A DNA stretch of 64,000 nt from Vreelandella arcis (lineage in GTDB: Bacteria; Pseudomonadota; Gammaproteobacteria; Pseudomonadales; Halomonadaceae): positions 1 through 64,000 of the forward strand of contig NZ_FNII01000016.1 of the NCBI RefSeq assembly GCF_900103865.1. Direction: 5' to 3'. The translations under genes and the position numbers were made by a program. Below the pieces are notes generated by a model that worked only from the letters and a program-made list of their open reading frames with translations, was not told where the DNA came from and did not search any database. Each line of letters begins with the position of its first letter. The first letter of the stretch is position 1. This document shows, one piece after another, positions 58,782 to 64,000 of the stretch.

Positions 58782-59612
58782 TTAACGGCGCGATTTGGTC
58801 AACGATTGGGTCAGCCGGTCGAGGATCATGGCCAGGATAACGACTGCGATACCGGCTTCAAAGCCGTCGCCCGGGCGCAACCGTTGAATGGCACGCCAGA
58901 CTTCGCTGCCCAGGCCATCGGCCCCGATCATGGCCGCGATAACCACCATGGAAAGCGCGAGCATAATGGTTTGGTTGATCCCCGCCATAACGGTCGGCAG
59001 CGATAGCGGCAATTGCACTTTAATGAGCTTTTGGCGGCGATTGGCCCCGTAGGCGTCGGCGGCTTCAATCAGCTCAACAGGCACCTGACGAATCCCAAGC
59101 GTAGTAAAACGAATGGCCGGCGGCATGGAGAAAATCACCGTGGCAAAAATCGCCGAGACCGAGCCAATGCCGAAGAAGGGGATGGCCGGGATCAAGTAAA
59201 CGAAGGCCGGCATGGTCTGCATGAAATCGAGTACCGGCATGATGACGCGGTACAAGCGATTGGAAAGCGCGGCCAAGATCCCCACTGGAATGGCAATCAC
59301 CACGGCCACTAACGTGGCGATCACCACCAGGGTTAGGGTCTCGATCATCGGATCCCAAAGCCCCAGGTTCCAGATCAAGGCCATGCCTGCGGCTGCGCCA
59401 ATGGCTAAGCGAGGTGATGCGGCCTTCCAGCAGAGTAGCGCAACAAGTGCTAATAAGCCCCATACGGGAAGCCACATAAGGCCTGCGTTGAGCCCTTCGA
59501 TACCTGTTTGGGTAACGCGAGAAATGGCCCGTGTAACCACTGAGTATTCAGTGGTGAGCCACGTAAGGCCGCCTTCAATCCAATCACCTAACGGGATGCT
59601 CTGAATTTCCAT
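58782..59612 (-). CDS. proW: Glycine betaine/proline ABC transporter permease
   Basis: A 276-residue inner-membrane permease with five to six helices and the ABC permease signature EAADAYGANRRQKLIKVQLPLSLPTVMAGINQTIM. The long N-terminal extension of E. coli ProW is shorter here. Its ATG overlaps the proV stop by one base (TAATG). Confidence 0.93.
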   Translation of the reverse strand: MEIQSIPLGDWIEGGLTWLTTEYSVVTRAISRVTQTGIEGLNAGLMWLPVWGLLALVALLCWKAASPRLAIGAAAGMALIWNLGLWDPMIETLTLVVIATLVAVVIAIPVGILAALSNRLYRVIMPVLDFMQTMPAFVYLIPAIPFFGIGSVSAIFATVIFSMPPAIRFTTLGIRQVPVELIEAADAYGANRRQKLIKVQLPLSLPTVMAGINQTIMLALSMVVIAAMIGADGLGSEVWRAIQRLRPGDGFEAGIAVVILAMILDRLTQSLTKSRR

Positions 59613-60814
59613 TATTGATCTCCTGCCCGAGCTAGTTCATCGAGGACTGCCCCTTTTACTACGACGCCAAGCAGCCGCTTCTCATCGTCGACCACGGCAA
59701 TCGGGAAGCTCTTTTCGCTGAACATAGCAAAGAGGTTTTGGAGCGGCTCGTCACGCGTCACTGTGCGGAAGTCTTGGGTTAAGTAGTCGCTTATCGTATC
59801 GGCCCCTGCGTCGACCGCACGGCTGGCTTCTTCGGCCTCAAGTAGGCCTTGCAGATGGCGATCGCGATCGGTCACGTAAATCGAGTCCACGCTGTTTTCA
59901 CGCATACGGTGCAGCGCAGTGCGCGGGCCATCGCCATTTCGAGCAGTTGTCCGCACGGGGCGCATGGCGCTCTCGGCGGTTAGAATGCGCGAGCGGTCAA
60001 CCCCTTCGATGAAACGCCGAACATAGTCATCGGCTGGCTGGGTCAGGATCTGTTCGGGGGTGCCGATCTGCACCACCTCACCGTCTTTCAACAGCACGAT
60101 GCGGTCGCCGATGTTAAGCGCCTCGTCTAAATCGTGGGTAATGAAAACGGTGGTTTTCTGCATTCTCGACTGCAGCTGTAGCAGTTCTTCCTGCATCTCT
60201 TTACGGATCAAAGGATCCAGTGCCGAAAATGCTTCGTCCATTAGCAGTACGCTGGCATCGTTAGCCAGGGCGCGCGCCAGACCAACCCGCTGCTGCATGC
60301 CACCGGATAGCTGGTTGGGATAAGCATCCTCCCAGCCGTCCAGCCCTACCTGGGTGAGGGCTTCGCGGGCCGTTTTGTCGCGTTCGGCGGGAGCGATACC
60401 ACGGATTTCCAAACCGAACTGGGCGTTTTGCAGCACCGTTTTGTGGGGGAAAAGGGCAAAGTTCTGAAATACCATCGAGAAGTGCCGACGGCGGCACTCA
60501 AGCAGTTCTTTAACACTCAACGACGGGATGTGCTCGTCGTCGATGATGATATCCCCATCACTGATGTCGATGAGCCGGTTAAGGCAGCGGATTAAGGTTG
60601 ATTTACCCGACCCCGATAGGCCCATAATCACCAATAATTCGCCTTCGTAGACATCAAATGAGATGTTAGAAAGCCCGAGGGTTTGGCCGGTTTTTTCAAG
60701 AATTTCAGGGCGTTTTAAGCCCTGGTCGCGAAGCTCAAGGGCGCTTTTGGGGTTTTTGCCAAAAACCTTGCTGACGCCCTTTACTTGAATTTTGACGTTA
60801 CGTGTCTCATCCAT
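59612..60814 (-). CDS. proV: Glycine betaine/proline ABC transporter ATP-binding protein with tandem CBS domains
   Basis: A 400-residue ATPase. Walker A is GLSGSGKST, the signature LSGGMQQRV and Walker B VLLMDEAFSALD are intact, and the C-terminal third (about 280-400) contains two CBS domains thought to sense ionic strength in OpuA/ProU systems. First gene of the operon proV-proW-proX-usp-BCCT. The ribosome site is modest (AAAAGG). A terminator-like hairpin lies about 50 nt upstream. Confidence 0.94.
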   Translation of the reverse strand: MDETRNVKIQVKGVSKVFGKNPKSALELRDQGLKRPEILEKTGQTLGLSNISFDVYEGELLVIMGLSGSGKSTLIRCLNRLIDISDGDIIIDDEHIPSLSVKELLECRRRHFSMVFQNFALFPHKTVLQNAQFGLEIRGIAPAERDKTAREALTQVGLDGWEDAYPNQLSGGMQQRVGLARALANDASVLLMDEAFSALDPLIRKEMQEELLQLQSRMQKTTVFITHDLDEALNIGDRIVLLKDGEVVQIGTPEQILTQPADDYVRRFIEGVDRSRILTAESAMRPVRTTARNGDGPRTALHRMRENSVDSIYVTDRDRHLQGLLEAEEASRAVDAGADTISDYLTQDFRTVTRDEPLQNLFAMFSEKSFPIAVVDDEKRLLGVVVKGAVLDELARAGDQ

Positions 60815-60864
60815 CGGCGATGCCTTTTGTCAGCTGAGCGGGATGGCGCCGCCTCTTCGGACAT

Positions 60865-60889
60865 AAAAAAAGCTGCCCGAAAGGCCAGC
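60865..60889 (-). terminator. Terminator-like hairpin in the proV leader
   Basis: On the minus strand: GCTGGCC, TTTC loop, GGGCAGC and then seven T. One base pair is mismatched. It lies 51-75 nt before the proV start, so it can act as an attenuator of the osmoprotectant operon, or stop read-through from the sigma-54 regulator gene upstream. Confidence 0.7.
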
Positions 60890-61320
60890 GAACATCGCCA
60901 CCCATAAAGAGAAATAGTGGGTGAAGTCTTAAAAGGATTATCGATTATTATACATAAGTGGACTAGGTGTGTCACAACGGCTCGTTTTGATCGGTTGCAT
61001 AACCCCACATGTGCCATTTTGCACCCAGCTGTGCGCCGCTAAGAGGGCCACTTTCGGGGTTTTTTATCTTGTGTAAGATTTTGATTTATATATATTAATT
61101 TATTTATAAAGCGATTTTGGCATGTTATATGTATTTAGTTTATCAATATTTAATCGCGCTAACGTAAGGTGACAGTGATAAAACGCAAATTAAACGCAGT
61201 ACAAACGTATTAGCACACGGTGATTCTTCTGTATTGTTTGTACAGCCTGTTGTCGTAAACGTGTGGCGAGCTTAAACGACACACGTTAACCATTTATTAA
61301 GTTAAGAAGGGAGTTCGTTT
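60890..61320. other. AT-rich divergent regulatory region, proV / acidic lipoprotein
   Basis: About 430 bases without a gene. Between 61060 and 61160 the DNA is strikingly AT-rich with T- and A-tracts, unlike the rest of the window, which suggests bent DNA or binding of an H-NS-like protein. An inverted repeat, AACGTGTG (61258-61265) and CACACGTT (61280-61287), sits 33 nt before the lipoprotein start. Promoters for both directions are expected here but were not resolved. Confidence 0.55.
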
Positions 61321-61791
61321 GTGAAGTCATCAACCTATCGCGTCACTCGTCAAACAAGCACTTGGGCGGCGATGCTATTAGGCGGTTTATTACTCGCTGG
61401 CTGTGGTCAAGAGGACGAAGCCGAAAGTACGGCAGTGCCCGAAGAAAATGCTCAACAGCAGCAAGATCAGGAAGTTGCCGAAGCAGCATCCTCCCAAGAT
61501 GATCAATATGTACCCGAGCAAGAATCGGCAAGCGATGCCAACAACATGGACGGTGACGCAAATATTAACGCTGAATCGGAGGCAGCAGCTACTCAGCCTG
61601 AGTCAAGTGAGGCATCTCAGGAAGATGCACCTTTAGCAGGTGATGCCACTGAAGACCCAGGCTTTGGCGAAGGCACCGACCCGATGCCGGGTGACGGCGA
61701 AGATGCTAGCGATTTAGCCGATTCTAGCGAGAATGACGAATCCAACGCCGATAGCGACGATAGCAGTGAAGAGCAAAATCGCAGCGAGTGA
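61321..61791 (+). CDS. Highly acidic hypothetical lipoprotein
   Basis: A 156-residue protein with a lipoprotein signal ending in LLLAGC (Cys28) followed by Gly, which predicts outer-membrane sorting. The mature 129 residues are low complexity, rich in Glu, Asp, Ser, Gln and Ala: I count about 41 acidic residues, one Arg and no Lys or His. No domain is recognisable and the chain is probably disordered. GTG start with AAGGGAG upstream. A strong terminator follows. It is divergent from the osmoprotectant operon; a link to salt response is inference. Confidence 0.75.
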   Translation: MKSSTYRVTRQTSTWAAMLLGGLLLAGCGQEDEAESTAVPEENAQQQQDQEVAEAASSQDDQYVPEQESASDANNMDGDANINAESEAAATQPESSEASQEDAPLAGDATEDPGFGEGTDPMPGDGEDASDLADSSENDESNADSDDSSEEQNRSE

Positions 61792-61898
61792 GCGATTCAG
61801 TAAATAATGCAATGATGTAGAAATCTCGAGTCCCTACGATGGTAAGCCGCCTCAGCTGTTTGTTCCCTGCGGTTGTTCCCTCGGCTTATCATCCTTTC

Positions 61899-61926
61899 AG
61901 CCCCCGCGCCCGCGGGGGCTTTTTTT
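61899..61926 (+). terminator. Intrinsic terminator of the acidic lipoprotein gene
   Basis: Ten-base stem AGCCCCCGCG (61899-61908) and CGCGGGGGCT (61911-61920) followed by seven T. Confidence 0.92.
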
Positions 61927-61946
61927 GCTGTAGAGCTGCTTCCCGG

Positions 61947-63362
61947 TTAGGGCTCTTCGTTATCTTCCAAGCGGCGGTAGAGCGTCCGGCGGGCAATGCC
62001 CAGCACTTCGGCCGTACGGCGTTTATTGCCGCCTGTTGCTTCCAGTACTTTGCGGATATAGCGTTTTTCGACCTCTTCCAGGCTGGGCCAGGGCGCGGGC
62101 GCCGCCGTCGGCATTTGAGGAGTGGACAATACTTCGCCGTTGAGCGCAGCGGTATTCTGGGGGGCATCCTGGCCAAGCTGTTCGCGTAGCCGCTCAGGCA
62201 GGTGTTGATGGCGTAGCGTGCCATCTTCACTGAGCGTGACGGCACGCATGATGGCGTTTTCGAGCTCGCGAACGTTGCCAGGGTAGGGGTAGTGCAGCAG
62301 ACAGTGAAGTGCACCCGGCTCTATTTGCTCGATCGGTTTATGCTGCGCGTCGGCATGTTGGTCGATCAGCGTAAAAACCAAGTGCTCAATGTCAGGGCCG
62401 CGGTCACGCAAGGGGGGGATGCGTAGCGAGAAGGTTTCCAGCCGGTAGAATAAGTCACTTCTAAAGTTGTTCTGCTCAATTTCCTTTTCCAAATGCCGGT
62501 GCGTGGCGGCAATAATGCGCACATCGACCGGTTCTTCGCGCTCGCTACCGACTGGCCGTACGGCTTTTTCCTGCAGCGCCCTTAACAGTTTTGCTTGAAG
62601 ATTGATTGGCATTTCGCCGATTTCATCCAAAAACAAGCTCCCGCCCTGGGCGCTGTGGAAGAGGCCCTGACGAGCGTCGTTGGCGCCGGTGAAGGCTCCT
62701 TTAAGGTGGCCGAAAAACTCGCTTTCCATCAGTTCGGCGGGGATGCTGGCGCAGTTCACGGCGACAAAAGGCGCATCGTGGCGCAAACTTTCCTGGTGAA
62801 TCGCCCTGGCCAGGAGCTCTTTCCCGGTGCCGCTTTCGCCTAGTAGCAAAATCGGCGCATCGCTTTTTGCCAGCCGCGAGGCATCATGAAACAGCGCCTG
62901 CATCGCATCACTTTTACCTACGATGCCATGGAAATGGCCGACCTCATCGGTATGCGAGACCGCTAAGCGCTGGCGCTCTAACACGCGAAATACCGATTCA
63001 CGGACGGCGTCAAGATCCAGTGGCTTGGTTAAAAAATCGTCGGCCCCCAGCTTCAGCGCCTCAACTGCCTGGTCGATGGTGCCAAAGGCGGTGATAACAA
63101 TAATCCCCAGCTCACTGCCTTCGTGGCGAAGCTGTTGAAGCAGTTGAATGCCGCTAATGCCGGGCAGGCGGACATCCGTGATGATGAGCGAAGTCGCCGT
63201 GTGGCTCAGCAGAGCGATCGCCTCCTCGGCGCTGGCAACACCGTGGGTGGTGTGTCCGGCGTCGTGTAACTCTTCTTCTAACAACTCGCGTATTGCGTCG
63301 TCGTCTTCCACGACCAACACAGGTAAAGAATGTTCTTGTTGCTTCACAAACATGGTCCTCAT
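61947..63362 (-). CDS. Sigma-54-dependent response regulator (NtrC/DctD type)
   Basis: A 471-residue transcription activator. A receiver domain (about 12-130) has acidic residues VVEDDD, the phosphoacceptor in LIITDVRLPGISG and Lys in LTKPLD. The AAA+ domain (about 150-380) has GESGTGKELLARAIH, the sigma-54 contact loop GAFTGA and LFLDEIGEM. The C-terminal Fis-type helix-turn-helix is NKRRTAEVLGIARRTLYRRL. The ATG at 63362 overlaps the kinase stop (ATGA). Targets are not in view. Confidence 0.93.
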   Translation of the reverse strand: MRTMFVKQQEHSLPVLVVEDDDAIRELLEEELHDAGHTTHGVASAEEAIALLSHTATSLIITDVRLPGISGIQLLQQLRHEGSELGIIVITAFGTIDQAVEALKLGADDFLTKPLDLDAVRESVFRVLERQRLAVSHTDEVGHFHGIVGKSDAMQALFHDASRLAKSDAPILLLGESGTGKELLARAIHQESLRHDAPFVAVNCASIPAELMESEFFGHLKGAFTGANDARQGLFHSAQGGSLFLDEIGEMPINLQAKLLRALQEKAVRPVGSEREEPVDVRIIAATHRHLEKEIEQNNFRSDLFYRLETFSLRIPPLRDRGPDIEHLVFTLIDQHADAQHKPIEQIEPGALHCLLHYPYPGNVRELENAIMRAVTLSEDGTLRHQHLPERLREQLGQDAPQNTAALNGEVLSTPQMPTAAPAPWPSLEEVEKRYIRKVLEATGGNKRRTAEVLGIARRTLYRRLEDNEEP

Positions 63363-64000
63363 GTAGGTCTGGTGTCATAGAGCGGTAGCGTGATTTCAAA
63401 ACCGGCGCCGCCTAAGGGGCTATGGAAAACGCCGATCGTGCCGCCGTGATCGTTGATGATTCGATGTACCATCGAGAGCCCTAGCCCGCTGCCCTGGCCG
63501 ACGGGCTTGGTAGTAAAAAAGGGATCAAATACCTGCTGATGCTGCGAGGTCGGGATGCCAGGGCCGTCATCCTCTACCCATAAATGGAGCTCCTGGCGCT
63601 GCTGCTCGGCACAAACGCGAATGCGGCTAACGCCGTTAGCCTGGGCCGCGTTGCGTAGCAGATTGGTGAGTACCTGAACAATCTGTTGGCCGTTGGCCAG
63701 TAGTGTGGGAGTTGGGCTTGGCAGGGTGATTTCCAGGCGAACCCCGCGCGGTTCGAGCTCCTCTTCCACGAGGGCGCAGGCGCTGTACACCAGCTCATCC
63801 AGGGGCTGTTCGTCTTTCTCAACGTTATGCTGGCGACCCAGCTCCATCAGCTGGCGCACTATCTCAACAATGCGCTCAACTTCGCCGCGAATGCGGCTTA
63901 GCCGGGCACGCTCGTTATCGCCAATCACGTCGCGGCGGGCCAGCCGTTGGGCTTGGCCATTGATGACAGTTAACGGCGCGCCAATTTCATGGGCCACCCC
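63359..64000 (-). CDS. Sensor histidine kinase, C-terminal part (runs off the window)
   Basis: The visible 210-odd residues start within the HisKA domain, VAHEIGAPLTVINGQAQRLARR with the phospho-accepting His, and continue through the ATPase domain: LLRNAAQANG, VEDDGPGIP, FFTTKPVGQGSGLGLSMVHRIINDHGG. The sensor part lies beyond base 64000. The reading frame is open to the edge, so the apparent start at the end of the window is not real. The unusual Gly in HEIGAPL (Arg or Ala-Asn in most) is notable. Partner of the sigma-54 regulator. Confidence 0.93.
   Translation of the reverse strand, partial: GVAHEIGAPLTVINGQAQRLARRDVIGDNERARLSRIRGEVERIVEIVRQLMELGRQHNVEKDEQPLDELVYSACALVEEELEPRGVRLEITLPSPTPTLLANGQQIVQVLTNLLRNAAQANGVSRIRVCAEQQRQELHLWVEDDGPGIPTSQHQQVFDPFFTTKPVGQGSGLGLSMVHRIINDHGGTIGVFHSPLGGAGFEITLPLYDTRPT

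Overview
The window is a gene-dense chromosomal core region of a halotolerant or halophilic gammaproteobacterium, most likely a member of the Halomonadaceae (Halomonas/Vreelandella type). This is an inference from three things: conserved gammaproteobacterial gene blocks, very acidic exported proteins, and a large compatible-solute uptake locus. I see no rRNA, tRNA, CRISPR array, prophage or insertion sequence. About 70 protein genes fill it, many with 1-8 nt start/stop overlaps.

Region by region. (1) 1-6.6 kb: metK (partial) behind cfa, an ACR3-like transporter, two tandem fluoride-channel genes, a double-domain universal stress protein, an MFS transporter and a DksA-like zinc protein. (2) 6.6-13.7 kb: ridA facing an overlapping signalling operon on the minus strand, hybrid histidine kinase > REC-GGDEF-EAL protein > HexR-type regulator, with an aldehyde dehydrogenase gene in front. 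(3) 13.8-22.2 kb: a DUF482 acyltransferase and the classical ftsB-ispD-ispF-truD-surE-pcm-nlpD-rpoS block, with a DUF368 gene inserted before nlpD. (4) 22.3-28 kb: alr, an LpxL-type acyltransferase, then on the minus strand speD, an OsmC protein and the amgK-murU cell-wall recycling genes coupled to a gamma-glutamylcyclotransferase-like gene. (5) 28-39 kb: lptD-surA-pdxA-rsmA-apaG-apaH-cca, folB-folK, plsY, tsaD. (6) 38.7-43.1 kb: the rpsU-dnaG-rpoD macromolecular synthesis operon. (7) 43-50.2 kb: an unrecognised membrane protein, sdaA, then a LysR regulator divergent from a metallo-beta-lactamase-fold protein and the glutathione-dependent formaldehyde genes frmA-fghA, then mtgA. (8) 50.3-55.4 kb: a stand-alone EAL protein with a Cys/His-rich head, a DMT exporter, a DUF4168 protein, and a cNMP-CBS-DUF294 protein paired with a DEDDh exonuclease. 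(9) 55.5-60.8 kb: an osmoprotectant locus, proV-proW-proX-usp-BCCT, with strong hairpins around proX and a terminator-like hairpin in front of proV. (10) 61-64 kb: a highly acidic lipoprotein and a sigma-54 two-component pair cut by the window end.

Most of the window is ordinary housekeeping DNA. I do not see a clear-cut wholly new system. The best leads are the kinase/c-di-GMP/HexR operon, the cyclotransferase coupled to MurNAc recycling, the hairpin architecture of the osmoprotectant locus, the LysR dyad in front of the formaldehyde cluster, the Cys/His-headed EAL protein and the acidic lipoprotein.
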